Assembly: GCF_900143095.1 (NCBI RefSeq)
Contig: NZ_FRDA01000006.1
Location: 31,019 to 95,018 of the forward strand
Reading direction: 5' to 3'
Length of the DNA: 64,000 bases
DNA from: Pseudomonas asturiensis
GTDB taxonomy: Bacteria > Pseudomonadota > Gammaproteobacteria > Pseudomonadales > Pseudomonadaceae
Shown: one piece after another, positions 31,110 through 40,054 of the stretch
Layout of the letters: each line of letters starts with the position of its first letter
How positions within the stretch are numbered: the stretch's first letter is position 1
Notes under the pieces: model-generated
The model's input: only the letters and a program-made list of their open reading frames with translations
The model's database searches: none
What the model was told of the DNA's origin: nothing
Position numbers and translations under genes: made by a program

Positions 31110-31500
31110 GGCAGCTCCTCAGGTATCGGTACATTGAATGTCTCGGCCTTGCATGACGCCAGCGTCACACTTTCGCACCGTCGGTTGGCCATTGCTCAGG
31201 ATCAAAAGCTTCGTGAGCAAGCTCACTCCCACGGTTTGTTGCGTTGTGTGCGGCACGCGGCCTTGGCGTTGCTTTTATCATCACTGCCCTGCCACGTCCT
31301 GCAGCCTGACCAACTCCCCACTTTGAAGCGTCCTCTCCTGCACACTCAACGCTCGCTCATGTGCGGCTAACCTGCCTGTATTGTCTCCTTGCAGTTGACA
31401 GACAAACCTTTTTCAAGCGCTTTTTCAACTTACAGATGGACATTAATCTAGCCACATGTTGAAACGACAGCCACTCACCACTTCGAAAAAGGATTCCATC
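31110..31500. other. Intergenic region with a REP element
   Basis: The gap between two divergently oriented genes contains one REP-like palindrome, TCGTGAGCAAGCTCACTCCC, at 31211-31230, of a different subfamily from the array near 15.4 kb. The rest probably carries the promoter of the hydrolase gene; AAAGGATT just before 31501 gives its ribosome-binding site. No other gene is supported. Confidence 0.6.
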
Positions 31501-32127
31501 ATGACCAACGCCACTTACAACCGCCTGAACAAAGACGACGCCGTCGTTCTGCTGGTCGATCACCAGACAGGTCTGATTTCGCTGGTACAGGACTTCACCC
31601 CGAACGAATTCAAAAACAACGTTTTGGCGTTGGCCGACGTGGCGAAGTTCTTTGAGCTGCCGACCATTCTGACCACCAGCTTCGAACAAGGTCCGAATGG
31701 CCCGCTGGTGCCGGAACTCAAGGAGATGTTCCCGGACGCGCCTTACATTGCTCGCCCTGGCCAGATCAACGCCTGGGACAACGAAGACTTCGTCAAGGCG
31801 ATCAAGGCCACCGGTCGCAAACAGTTGATCATTGCCGGTGTGGTCACAGACGTTTGTGTCGCCTTCCCGACCTTGTCGGCCCTGGCGGAAGGGTTTGATG
31901 TGTTCGTGGTGACTGACTCGTCCGGCACGTTCAACACGGCTGTGCAGCAGGCCGCCTGGAACCGTATGACCCAGGCAGGCGCGCAGATGATGAACTGGTT
32001 CTCGGTGGCGTGTGAGTTGCAACGTGACTGGCGCAACGACATCGAAGGCCTGGGCAATCTGCTGTCCCAGCGTATTCCGAACTACCGCAACCTGATGAAC
32101 AGCTACGCGGCCTTGACTGCACGCTGA
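31501..32127 (+). CDS. YcaC-type isochorismatase-fold hydrolase
   Basis: 208-aa cysteine hydrolase of the isochorismatase superfamily, closest by eye to YcaC. Visible catalytic elements are Asp20 (LLVDHQTG), Lys74 region and the nucleophile Cys119 in VVTDVCVAF, preceded by the cis-peptide turn after GVV. Natural substrate unknown. The ATG at 31501 with AAAGGATTCC upstream is preferred to an earlier in-frame TTG/ATG. A clean terminator follows, so it appears monocistronic. Confidence 0.87.
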   Translation: MTNATYNRLNKDDAVVLLVDHQTGLISLVQDFTPNEFKNNVLALADVAKFFELPTILTTSFEQGPNGPLVPELKEMFPDAPYIARPGQINAWDNEDFVKAIKATGRKQLIIAGVVTDVCVAFPTLSALAEGFDVFVVTDSSGTFNTAVQQAAWNRMTQAGAQMMNWFSVACELQRDWRNDIEGLGNLLSQRIPNYRNLMNSYAALTAR

Positions 32128-32137
32128 CAGGTCGTCA

Positions 32138-32160
32138 CAGGAGGGCATTTTGCCCTCCTG
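32138..32160. terminator. Hairpin after the YcaC-type gene
   Basis: CAGGAGGGCA (32138-32147) and TGCCCTCCTG (32151-32160) form a perfect 10-bp stem with a 3-nt loop, 10 nt after the stop. There is no strong T-run. It also lies downstream of the convergent HIT-like gene. Confidence 0.75.
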
Positions 32161-32187
32161 CATGTACCTCTATATCAAGTCCCACCA

Positions 32188-32622
32188 TCAGTTCAGCATC
32201 CCCCTCAACCTGACCACCTCCCGCGCTTGAATCAACCTCTCCTCTGCACTCAATGCCTGCTCGCAATACTCACGACTCAGGAAAAGTATCACGTCGTTCC
32301 CATCCGGCTCTGCGGCATACCCAGGGTGATCCGCAACCTGCGCAAACAATCTCTTGGTGACTGGCGCGATATGGAAATGCAGATTGAATCCTGCCGAGAA
32401 ACCCAGTTTGTAGACGATCACTTTCCAAGGTTCATATCCCCGCATCAGAAGCTGTTCTGTGCTGCGCAAAACACCTCCCAGCTCGGCCAGCGCTGCCTCG
32501 TTCAGGTCGCCCAGATCAGAGGCGGGCGCAACAGACGCAACCATCAGATAGCCGCTGTATCGCGCATCACGCCGATGGCTGATACGCCAGTGCGCGGTCT
32601 CAAAGATGTCCCACTCGGTCAT
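32188..32622 (-). CDS. HIT-like nucleotide-binding protein
   Basis: 144-aa protein of the histidine-triad fold. The HIT core is seen as NLHFHIAP (residues 80-87), but the first histidine of the usual H-x-H-x-H-x-x is Asn80, so catalysis may differ from classical HIT hydrolases. The start at 32622 has an excellent AGGAGGGG in front; 23 upstream codons are open but lack support. Substrate unknown; divergent from the VOC gene. Confidence 0.75.
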   Translation of the reverse strand: MTEWDIFETAHWRISHRRDARYSGYLMVASVAPASDLGDLNEAALAELGGVLRSTEQLLMRGYEPWKVIVYKLGFSAGFNLHFHIAPVTKRLFAQVADHPGYAAEPDGNDVILFLSREYCEQALSAEERLIQAREVVRLRGMLN

Positions 32623-32742
32623 ACGCCCCTCCTCTGGCTCTTTATCTGCAAATGACTCAAAACGGAGAATATGACACCGCACCTCAGGCATGCGAAATTG
32701 CGGGCACTTCGTTATTCATCGCATCAGCAGGAACAGCTCTCA

Positions 32743-33201
32743 ATGGACCTGAAATTCAGCCACATCGACGTCCTCGTCAGCAACCTCGAAGAAGCCTGCG
32801 CTTATTACGCGCACATCCTGCAAGCCAGAATCTCCAGAACCCTGATCTGGGAACGAGGCGGTCTGCATGTGCGTTATGCCATCGCGATGATCGGCACTGA
32901 ACGCTTCATGCTGGTCCAGCCGCTGGCGGGAAATCTGAAGGCGCTGCTGGATGCATCAGGTGAGGGAATGATTTATCGGCATTGTTACTCGACACCGGAC
33001 ATCGAGAAGGCTTACGACCAATTGATCGCGGCCGGTGTGCAGCCCGAAGACGAGAACGGCCAGCCGCTGGCCCGCTCGAACCTGCAGTCGCCATCCGGAG
33101 GACGGATCATCTGGCTGCCCAAGCGCTTCGGGCATTTCTCTGTGGAGATTCTGGAAGAGAAAACGCTGGAGGCGTTTATCGAGGAGGCGTTTACGGAGTA
33201 G
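32743..33201 (+). CDS. VOC family protein (glyoxalase/bleomycin resistance fold)
   Basis: 152-aa protein of the vicinal oxygen chelate fold, two beta-alpha-beta-beta-beta modules: FSHIDVLVSNLEEACAYYAH at the N-terminus and YRHCYSTPDIEKAYDQLI in the second. A metal site could use His8, His79 region and the terminal Glu of FSVEILEE. It may be a lyase, dioxygenase or binding protein; no substrate can be named. ATG at 32743 is chosen because it gives the canonical fold start. Confidence 0.78.
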   Translation: MDLKFSHIDVLVSNLEEACAYYAHILQARISRTLIWERGGLHVRYAIAMIGTERFMLVQPLAGNLKALLDASGEGMIYRHCYSTPDIEKAYDQLIAAGVQPEDENGQPLARSNLQSPSGGRIIWLPKRFGHFSVEILEEKTLEAFIEEAFTE

Positions 33202-33287
33202 CCAATAACATACCCGCGCCCTGACTGTGAGCAAGCAGCAGGACCGTTCTGCTACCCTGCCAGGGTGCAAAAACCTTGGAGATGCCC

Positions 33288-33557
33288 ATGGAAACCGATC
33301 CGATTTGCCTTGTTTTCATACCTGCACTGGTAGTCATTCTGACAGCCGTAGAAAACGAAAAAGGCTCGCCACTCACTGAGGAGGAAGTCGTCGGCATCCG
33401 GGACAAGGCGACATGCATGGCAGTCCGGTTCAGTGTCGCGCTCAGTATGGAAAAGGAGCGAGGCTACCCGGATATCGTTGCTGAGAACTGCTGGGAGGAA
33501 TGGCAGCGCCATCGCGGGCAAGCCCCCTCCCACAACCTGGTGTTCGCTGCAACGTAG
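33288..33557 (+). CDS. Small protein of unknown function with REP-encoded C-terminus
   Basis: 89-aa protein. Residues 3-16 are hydrophobic (CLVFIPALVVILTA), followed by a charged, helical region (EKGSPLTEEEVVGIRDKA). The GGAG at 33278-33281 gives good spacing to the ATG at 33288; an ATG at 33282 is possible. The last ~15 codons run through a REP element (33508-33534), so the C-terminus may have been extended by REP insertion. I do not recognise the family. Confidence 0.6.
   Translation: METDPICLVFIPALVVILTAVENEKGSPLTEEEVVGIRDKATCMAVRFSVALSMEKERGYPDIVAENCWEEWQRHRGQAPSHNLVFAAT
33508..33534. repeat. REP element inside the 3' end of a small gene
   Basis: GCCATCGCGGGCAAGCCCCC followed by TCCCACA is a typical Pseudomonas REP arm (related to the 15.4-kb array but with the CGGGCAAGCCCCC core). 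Confidence 0.8.
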
Positions 33558-33673
33558 CGCAAAATCCCCCTTCCCCTCGCAAATTCCAGAATCACAGCTA
33601 AACCTATCCTGTAGCGACTTCGCGCATGTTGCCCCCAGTTCGTCATCAACGGACGGAAGGTACGTGTGCGGTC

Positions 33674-33700
33674 TCAAGTTGCCGTGAACAAGGCAGATAA
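33674..33700 (+). promoter_or_regulatory. FliA (sigma-28) promoter of the chemotaxis cluster
   Basis: TCAAGTTG (33674-33681), exactly 11 bp, then GCAGATAA (33693-33700) fits the FliA consensus TAAAGTTT-N11-GCCGATAA with two or three mismatches and the right spacing. It is 45 bp before the first chemotaxis gene, so the cluster is probably co-expressed with late flagellar genes. Confidence 0.7.
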
Positions 33701-33745
33701 CCCTTACGTTGCTTCTAGCCGCTGTAATGTTCAAGGATCGAACCC

Positions 33746-34963
33746 ATGACGTCGAGTCAGTACGGTAGTACTCCAGGTCAAAGTCATCCCCGCTTCCTCT
33801 GGTTTCCGCTGGTCCCGGTCATCCCGGCCATTGCCTGGATCCTGACTCAGTCGGGCACCTCTTCTGCCAATCTTGCTGCCTGTGCTGTGCTGATCATTCT
33901 CGGCGCAGGTGCCGGCGTGTGGAGTGCGCGCTCGCAACGCGACGAAGCCTTGCGTATTACAGCGAACGCGCTGGAGCAGCATCAGGCCAACGACAGTGCG
34001 CTCGGCGCGCGGGCTTCTCGGGCGCAGCTCAATGAGGTGCTGCTGGGTGCCATGCCGATCTGGGCCAAGCAGGTGGAAAGCTCGCGCCAGCAGACCGAAA
34101 CCGCGATTATCGAGCTGACCAGCCGCTTCACCGGCATCGCCGAACGCTTGCAGGAAACGGTTCAGGCCTCCCAACAGGCCGCCGGTGAGCTGGACGGACA
34201 GAACGCCGATGGTGCGCTGAAAGTGCTGGCTCAAAGCGACAGCGAGTTGAGCCAGGTCATTGATTCCTTGAAGGCCACGCAGGCCAGCCGCGACGAGACG
34301 CTCACTCAGGTACGCAGCCTGACCGCGTACACCGGCGAATTGCGCACCATGGCGGCCGATGTGGCGGCCATTGCGGCGCAGACCAATTTGCTGGCGCTCA
34401 ACGCCGCCATCGAAGCGGCTCGCGCCGGGGAAGCCGGACGAGGCTTCGCAGTGGTCGCGGATGCCGTGCGCAGCCTGTCGAGCAAGTCCAGCGAGACCGG
34501 CCAGCAGATGTCGGCCAAGGTCGACATCATCAACAACGCCATCACCCAGTTGGTGCAGGCCGCGTCCAGCGGTGCCGATCAGGACAGCCACTCGGTGGCC
34601 GAGTCCGAGCAAAGCATTCAGCATGTCCTGCAACGCTTTCAGAACATCACCGGTCGCCTGGCCGAGTCTGCCGACCTGCTCAAGCAGGAAAGCCACGGGA
34701 TTCGCGACGAGATGACCGACGTGCTGGTCAGCCTGCAGTTTCAGGATCGGGTCAGCCAGATCCTCACCCATGTGCGGGACAACATCGATTCGCTGCACGC
34801 CCATCTGCAGCAGTCCAGCCAGTCACCCGACGACGCCATCGCGATCAATGCCCGTGAGTGGCTGGCGCGCATGGAGTCCACCTACGCCACCGACGAACAA
34901 CGCCGTACGCACCATGGCGAATCGGCTGCGCAGCAGAATTCTCAGGAAATCACGTTCTTCTAG
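33746..34963 (+). CDS. Methyl-accepting chemotaxis-like protein without a large sensor domain
   Basis: 405-aa MCP. Two closely spaced N-terminal hydrophobic segments (about residues 18-34 and 43-60) leave almost no periplasmic domain. A coiled-coil signalling domain follows, with the hairpin tip [20 protein letters not shown] near 212-231. It ends in EITFF, a hydrophobic pentapeptide in the place where some receptors carry a CheR/CheB-binding tail. The position, first in a cheY-cheA-MCP-cheW-cheR-cheD-cheB cluster, parallels PA0180 in P. aeruginosa Che cluster II. What it senses is unclear; it may sense membrane or cytoplasmic signals. Confidence 0.82.
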   Translation: MTSSQYGSTPGQSHPRFLWFPLVPVIPAIAWILTQSGTSSANLAACAVLIILGAGAGVWSARSQRDEALRITANALEQHQANDSALGARASRAQLNEVLLGAMPIWAKQVESSRQQTETAIIELTSRFTGIAERLQETVQASQQAAGELDGQNADGALKVLAQSDSELSQVIDSLKATQASRDETLTQVRSLTAYTGELRTMAADVAAIAAQTNLLALNAAIEAARAGEAGRGFAVVADAVRSLSSKSSETGQQMSAKVDIINNAITQLVQAASSGADQDSHSVAESEQSIQHVLQRFQNITGRLAESADLLKQESHGIRDEMTDVLVSLQFQDRVSQILTHVRDNIDSLHAHLQQSSQSPDDAIAINAREWLARMESTYATDEQRRTHHGESAAQQNSQEITFF

Positions 34964-34972
34964 GAGCGAATC

Positions 34973-35341
34973 ATGGCTAAGAGTGTATTGGTGGTCGACG
35001 ACTCGAGCAGTGTTCGGCAAGTCGTCGGTATCGCCTTGAAAAGCGCCGGGTATGACGTTATCGAAGCCAGCGATGGCCGAGATGCACTGGGCAAGCTCAC
35101 GGGCCAGAAAGTGCACCTGATCATCAGCGACGTGAACATGCCGAACATGGATGGCATCACCTTCGTCAAGGAGGTGAAGAAGCTGGCCAATTATAAGTTC
35201 ACGCCCATCATCATGCTGACCACCGAGTCGCAGGAATCGAAGAAGGCCGAGGGTCAGGCCGCCGGAGCCAAGGCCTGGGTGGTGAAGCCTTTCCAGCCCG
35301 CACAAATGCTGGCAGCGGTCTCCAAGCTCATTCTGCCCTGA
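34973..35341 (+). CDS. cheY: Chemotaxis response regulator CheY
   Basis: 122-aa single receiver domain. The acidic pocket is Asp9/Asp10, the phospho-acceptor Asp53 (ISDVNMPNMDG), the switch Thr near 83-84 and Lys105 (VVKPF). Phosphorylated by the CheA of this cluster. Ten nt after the first MCP, with GGAGCG as ribosome-binding site. Whether it binds the flagellar motor or serves another output, as proposed for Che2-type systems, cannot be told. Confidence 0.9.
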   Translation: MAKSVLVVDDSSSVRQVVGIALKSAGYDVIEASDGRDALGKLTGQKVHLIISDVNMPNMDGITFVKEVKKLANYKFTPIIMLTTESQESKKAEGQAAGAKAWVVKPFQPAQMLAAVSKLILP

Positions 35342-35364
35342 GCTTGCCAGCCAAGGAGACCTGC

Positions 35365-35655
35365 ATGCCGATGTTGAGCGAAACGATCGATGACACCGTG
35401 CGTGTGAGCATCGATGGCGAACTGACGATCTACACCGTCACCGAACTGGCCGCAGGGCTGCTGCCGCAGATCGGCGCCGCGCCGCGTATGGAAATCGACC
35501 TGTCGCAGGTCACCGAGATGGACGGCGCGGGTTTTCAACTGCTGGCGGTGGTCGAGCGTGAGGCTGGCAGGACCGGCACTTCGCTCAGTCTGAGCGGGCA
35601 GAGCAAGGCGGTCGTGGAAACATTCGAGCTGTGTCATCCGGGTGCCTTCGTGTAG
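35365..35655 (+). CDS. STAS domain protein
   Basis: 96-aa STAS (anti-sigma factor antagonist-like) domain between cheY and cheA. The motif around the usual phospho-serine reads EMDGAGFQLL, with no Ser at that position, so regulation by serine phosphorylation is unlikely. Such STAS proteins occur in some Che2-like operons and may contact CheA or receptors; the role is unknown. AAGGAG lies 6 bases before the ATG at 35365, which decides the start over an open upstream frame. Confidence 0.82.
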   Translation: MPMLSETIDDTVRVSIDGELTIYTVTELAAGLLPQIGAAPRMEIDLSQVTEMDGAGFQLLAVVEREAGRTGTSLSLSGQSKAVVETFELCHPGAFV

Positions 35656-35698
35656 CCCCCGTCGCAGTGTGGTTCAGTGATCGAAAAAGGAAGTCCAC

Positions 35699-37789
35699 GT
35701 GAGCATTAATCTCGATCAGGCACAGCAGACGTTCATCGTCGAGGCTCGCGAGCTGTTGCAGGCCATGGAGGAATCCCTCCTGCAACTCGAAAGCGAGCCA
35801 GGCGATCAGGATGCCATTGGCGCGATATTCCGTGCTGCTCACACCATCAAGGGCTCAGCCGGGCTGTTTGGTCTGACCCCGATTGTCAGCTTTACCCACA
35901 TCGTCGAGGACGTTCTCGACCGACTGCGCGAAGGCAGCGTGTCGGTGGACGCGCAGTTGATCGCGGTGCTGCTCAAGTCCGGCGATCACATGCTGGAGTT
36001 GATCGACGTCGTGGCCAGCCGTGGCGAGCAGCTTCAAGCCCCGGCGCTTGAGCGTGAAGCGCGCTTGCGTGAGGCGTTGCAGGCGTATCAGGCACCCACG
36101 GATGCGCCCGCCGCAGCCGAACCCACACAGGACCGGTCAAGCAGCGATGTGCAGCCGCAAAGGCTGTGGCACATTTCCCTGCGCTTCGGCGTGGACGTGT
36201 TTCGCAACGGCATGGACCCACTGTCGTTCCTGCGTTACCTCAATACGCTGGGTCAGATGGTTCAGGTCACGACCGTGACGGACACCATTCCAGCCATTGA
36301 CGCGTGGGACCCGGAATCCTGTCATCTGGGTTTCGAGATTGATTTTCGCTCGGCAGCCGGGCACGCAGCGATCAACGAGGTGTTCGATTTTGTGCGTGAA
36401 GACTGCGCCGTGGAGATCACCGTCGTAGACGAAAGCACTGAATCCACGGGCACCGGTTTGATGTCGCAGGACGATCACAACCCGGTGGTCAGCAGCGGCG
36501 AATTGCTGGGCGATCAGCGCGCCGTGCCGAGAGGCCCTGCTCAGGTTCCTGCAGAGCGCGCGTCGTCTTCGGCCGAGCAGAAGAGCAAGGACGGCCGCTA
36601 TGTGCGGGTCAACGCCGACAAGCTCGATGAGCTGATCAACCTGGTCGGTGAGCTGGTGATTGCCAGTGCCGGCGCGAACCTGCTGGCGCGCTCCTGCAAC
36701 AACGCTCCGCTGCAGGAAGCCAGCTCGACGGTGTCGGGGCTGGTCGAGGAGATTCTGGACGGCGCGCTGCACCTGCGCATGATCCCCATCGGCGACACTT
36801 TCAACCGGTTCCGCCGCGTGGTGCGCGATGTCAGTCAGGAACTGGGCAAGGACATCGACCTGATCATCAGTGGCGCGGAGACCGAACTGGACAAGACCGT
36901 GGTCGAGAAAATCGGCGACCCGCTCATGCACCTGCTGCGCAATTCAATGGACCACGGCATCGAAAGCGCCGAAGCGCGACGTGCCGCTGGCAAGCCCGCC
37001 AAAGGTTATCTGAGCCTCAACGCTTATCACGACTCCGGCAGTATCGTGATCGAGATTGCCGACGATGGCGCTGGCCTGAACCGCGAGCGCATTCTGCAGA
37101 AAGCGCAGGAGCGTGGCCTGGTGGCCAGCGGCGCTACGCTGAGCGATCAGGAAATCTACAACCTGATTTTCGAGCCCGGTTTCTCCACCGCCGAGGCGGT
37201 CACCAACCTGTCCGGGCGTGGCGTCGGCATGGATGTAGTCAAGCGCAACATCACCTTGCTGCGTGGCACCGTGGACCTGGACAGCCAGCCCGGTCAGGGC
37301 ACCATCGTGCGAATCCGCCTGCCGCTGACGCTGGCGATCATCAACGGCTTTCTGGTCGGCATCGACCAGTCGACCTATGTCATTCCGCTGGACATGGTCC
37401 AGGAGTGCATCGAACTCGACGAACAGGATCGCCAGTCCAGTCGCGAGAATGGCTATCTGGACTTGCGCGGCGAAGTCCTGCCGCTGGTGAACCTGCGTGA
37501 TCACTTCAACCACGAAGGCCCGGTCGCGCGCCGTCAGAACGTGGTGGTGGTGCGTTACGCCGAGCACAAGGCCGGGCTGGTGGTGGACGACCTGCTCGGT
37601 GAGTTTCAGACCGTCATCAAGCCGCTGGGCAAGCTGTTCGGCGGGCTGCGTGGCATCAGCGGCTCGACCATCCTGGGCAGCGGCGCGGTGGCACTGATTC
37701 TCGACATCCCGGCGCTGCTCAACCAGATCGTTCAACTGGAAACCCGCTCGACCCAATCCCCTCATTCGCTCTCGGCTGCGGCTCGCTGA
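35699..37789 (+). CDS. cheA: Chemotaxis histidine kinase CheA
   Basis: 696-aa kinase. The Hpt domain holds the phosphorylated His48 in AAHTIKGSAG. A middle region (about 140-255), the dimerisation helix (near 300-360), the HATPase domain with NSMDHGIES (N box, near 412), DDGAGLNRE (G1) and GRGVGMDVVKRN (G2), and the C-terminal CheW-like domain (about 540-680) follow. The start is GTG at 35699 with AAGGAAG upstream. It lacks a classical P2 CheY-binding domain by eye. Confidence 0.93.
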   Translation: MSINLDQAQQTFIVEARELLQAMEESLLQLESEPGDQDAIGAIFRAAHTIKGSAGLFGLTPIVSFTHIVEDVLDRLREGSVSVDAQLIAVLLKSGDHMLELIDVVASRGEQLQAPALEREARLREALQAYQAPTDAPAAAEPTQDRSSSDVQPQRLWHISLRFGVDVFRNGMDPLSFLRYLNTLGQMVQVTTVTDTIPAIDAWDPESCHLGFEIDFRSAAGHAAINEVFDFVREDCAVEITVVDESTESTGTGLMSQDDHNPVVSSGELLGDQRAVPRGPAQVPAERASSSAEQKSKDGRYVRVNADKLDELINLVGELVIASAGANLLARSCNNAPLQEASSTVSGLVEEILDGALHLRMIPIGDTFNRFRRVVRDVSQELGKDIDLIISGAETELDKTVVEKIGDPLMHLLRNSMDHGIESAEARRAAGKPAKGYLSLNAYHDSGSIVIEIADDGAGLNRERILQKAQERGLVASGATLSDQEIYNLIFEPGFSTAEAVTNLSGRGVGMDVVKRNITLLRGTVDLDSQPGQGTIVRIRLPLTLAIINGFLVGIDQSTYVIPLDMVQECIELDEQDRQSSRENGYLDLRGEVLPLVNLRDHFNHEGPVARRQNVVVVRYAEHKAGLVVDDLLGEFQTVIKPLGKLFGGLRGISGSTILGSGAVALILDIPALLNQIVQLETRSTQSPHSLSAAAR

Positions 37790-37819
37790 CGCGCCTGCAA
37801 TTCCATGGAGGTAACCCCG

Positions 37820-39478
37820 ATGAAATGGTTTTACGATCTGAAAATATCCACCAAGCTGATTTCCTCCTTTCTGGTGGTGCTGGTGCTGACGGCGGCCATG
37901 GGCGTCTTCGCCATCATCCAGCTCGGGCAGGTCAACCAGACGGCTCAGGACATGAAGGAAAACTGGATGCCGTCCATGCGGGCGGCGTCGGGCATGCGTT
38001 TTTACGCCGCCAGCTACCGCCTGAAGGAAAACCGCCACATCGCGGCCGATACCGCACAGGAAAAAGGCCAGATGGAACAGGAGGCTGCAGAAGCCCGCAA
38101 GCAATTCGAAACCCGCCTGGGAACCTACGAAAAGCTGCTCTCCAACGACACCGACCGCCAGATGTTCAACAACGTAACAACGGCATGGACTGCGTACCTT
38201 GCGGTCAGTAAAGAGCTGTTCGAGCAGTCCCGACAAGGCCTTGAGACCGAGGCGCGTGTCTTGTTGAAAGGCAACTCCAAACTGCACTTCGATGAAGCGA
38301 CCAACCAGTTGCAGAAAATGGTCGAACTCAACGACGCAGGCGCCACGACTGCCAGTGAAAGGGGCACGGCCCTGTACGAAGGCGCGCGTCTTTCGATCAT
38401 CGCCGTGCTGGTCGCAGCGCTGCTGATCGGCCTGGGGCTGGCACTGTTCATCGCACGGATCATTTCGCGCCCGCTCAAGGAGGCCGCCATCGCCGCCGAA
38501 CAACTGGCCGAGGGCAACCTCAACGCGCAGATTTCAGTCGGTTCCAAAGACGAAACCGGCATGGTGCTCAACGCCATGCGCAACATGGTCGGCAAGCTGG
38601 CCCACATCATCGGTGAAGTGCGCAACGCCGCCGACAATCTGGCCAGCGCCTCCGAAGAAGTCAGCGCCACGGCGCAGTCGATGAGCCAGGCGACCAGCGA
38701 GCAGGCGGCAAGCGTTGAGGAAACCAGCGCTTCGGTCGAGCAGATGAGCGCCAGCATCAATCAGAACACCGAAAACGCCAAGGTCACCGATGGCATGGCC
38801 AGCAAAGCCGCCAAGGAAGCCACCGAGGGCGGCGATTCGGTACAGCAGACCGTAGTGGCGATGAAGAAAATCGCCCAGCGCATCAGCATCATCGACGACA
38901 TCGCCTACCAGACCAACCTGCTGGCGCTCAACGCCGCCATCGAAGCGGCCCGTGCAGGCGAGCACGGCAAGGGCTTCGCGGTGGTCGCGGCCGAGGTGCG
39001 CAAGCTGGCCGAACGCAGTCAGGTGGCGGCGCAGGAAATCGGCGAGCTGTCCTCAAGCAGCGTGGACATGGCCGAGAAAGCCGGCAAGCTGCTGGACGAG
39101 ATGGTGCCGTCAATCAACAAAACCTCTGACCTGGTGCAGGAAATCAGCGCGGCCTCCGAAGAACAGGCCGCAGGCGTGGCGCAGATCAACACCGCCATGA
39201 CGCAGCTCAATCAGGTGACACAGCAGAACGCGTCGAGCAGCGAAGAGCTGGCCGCCACGGCCGAAGAAATGAGCAGCCAGGCCGAGCAGTTGCAACAGGC
39301 CATGAGTTTCTTCGTGCTGAGCCCCGGCACTCAGACAGCCGTGACCAGCACCCACACCGATATGTCCGGCGGCAGTGCGCCGCGTCAACCGTCGCGACCG
39401 GCGCAACAGGCACCGAAACGGGCGTTCGCCTACAACATGGCCAGTGCCCCGGATGAATCGGAATTCACCCGTTTCTGA
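37820..39478 (+). CDS. Methyl-accepting chemotaxis protein with 4HB sensor
   Basis: 552-aa receptor. Transmembrane segment at 12-31, a periplasmic four-helix-bundle domain of about 150 residues, a second membrane segment near 190-212, HAMP near 213-265 and a signalling domain with [20 protein letters not shown] at the tip. It ends with EFTRF, which fits the x-[FWYH]-x-x-[FWYH] pentapeptide used to tether CheR. The ATG at 37820 is chosen because GGAGGT at 37807 would lie inside an earlier start. Ligand unknown. Confidence 0.9.
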   Translation: MKWFYDLKISTKLISSFLVVLVLTAAMGVFAIIQLGQVNQTAQDMKENWMPSMRAASGMRFYAASYRLKENRHIAADTAQEKGQMEQEAAEARKQFETRLGTYEKLLSNDTDRQMFNNVTTAWTAYLAVSKELFEQSRQGLETEARVLLKGNSKLHFDEATNQLQKMVELNDAGATTASERGTALYEGARLSIIAVLVAALLIGLGLALFIARIISRPLKEAAIAAEQLAEGNLNAQISVGSKDETGMVLNAMRNMVGKLAHIIGEVRNAADNLASASEEVSATAQSMSQATSEQAASVEETSASVEQMSASINQNTENAKVTDGMASKAAKEATEGGDSVQQTVVAMKKIAQRISIIDDIAYQTNLLALNAAIEAARAGEHGKGFAVVAAEVRKLAERSQVAAQEIGELSSSSVDMAEKAGKLLDEMVPSINKTSDLVQEISAASEEQAAGVAQINTAMTQLNQVTQQNASSSEELAATAEEMSSQAEQLQQAMSFFVLSPGTQTAVTSTHTDMSGGSAPRQPSRPAQQAPKRAFAYNMASAPDESEFTRF

Positions 39479-39505
39479 TCGCAGGTTCGATACAGGGAGA
39501 AACCT

Positions 39506-40045
39506 ATGGGCGCATTGGCCAACACCCGTCAGACCGCTGCGGCGGTCGAGGACGAGGCGCAGTACCTGACCTTCATGCTGGGGGGCGAGATGTTCGCCAT
39601 CGGCATTCTGGGCATCAAGGAAATCATTGAGTACGGCAGCCTGACAGTGGTGCCGATGATGCCGTCGTTCGTGCGCGGGGTGATCAACCTGCGGGGCGCG
39701 GTGGTGCCAGTGGTGGACCTGTCGGCGCGTTTCGGTCGGCAGAACTCGGAGACCACCCGGCGCAGTTGCGTGATCATCATCGAAGCCAGCACCGAAGACG
39801 GTCAGCCGCAGGACATCGGTCTGCTCGTGGACACCGTCTCGGCGGTGCTGGAAATTCCCGCTGCGCAGATCGAGCCGCCACCGAATTTCGGCGCGCGGAT
39901 TCGGGCCGACTTCATCAGTGGCATGGCCAAGGTCGAGGGCAAATTCGTCATCGTGCTGGAAGTCGACCGCGTGTTATCCATCGATGAAATGTCCAGCCTC
40001 GCCGAGGCAGGCCAGACGCCTGCGCTCGACTTCGACGCGCATTGA
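39506..40045 (+). CDS. cheW: Chemotaxis coupling protein CheW
   Basis: 179-aa CheW domain protein linking CheA to receptors. The sequence shows YLTFMLGGEMFAIGILGIKEII, then MPSFVRGVINLRGAVVPVVD, the most conserved CheW stretch. About 25 extra residues at the N-terminus and C-terminus compared with minimal CheW. Lies 27 nt after the MCP. Confidence 0.92.
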   Translation: MGALANTRQTAAAVEDEAQYLTFMLGGEMFAIGILGIKEIIEYGSLTVVPMMPSFVRGVINLRGAVVPVVDLSARFGRQNSETTRRSCVIIIEASTEDGQPQDIGLLVDTVSAVLEIPAAQIEPPPNFGARIRADFISGMAKVEGKFVIVLEVDRVLSIDEMSSLAEAGQTPALDFDAH

Positions 40046-40054
40046 GGTCTGTTC

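Noticed and set aside
36944..38503. 519-codon minus-strand frame opposite cheA and the MCP
   Set aside because: It crosses two clear plus-strand genes and their intergenic gap; composition typical of antisense shadow.
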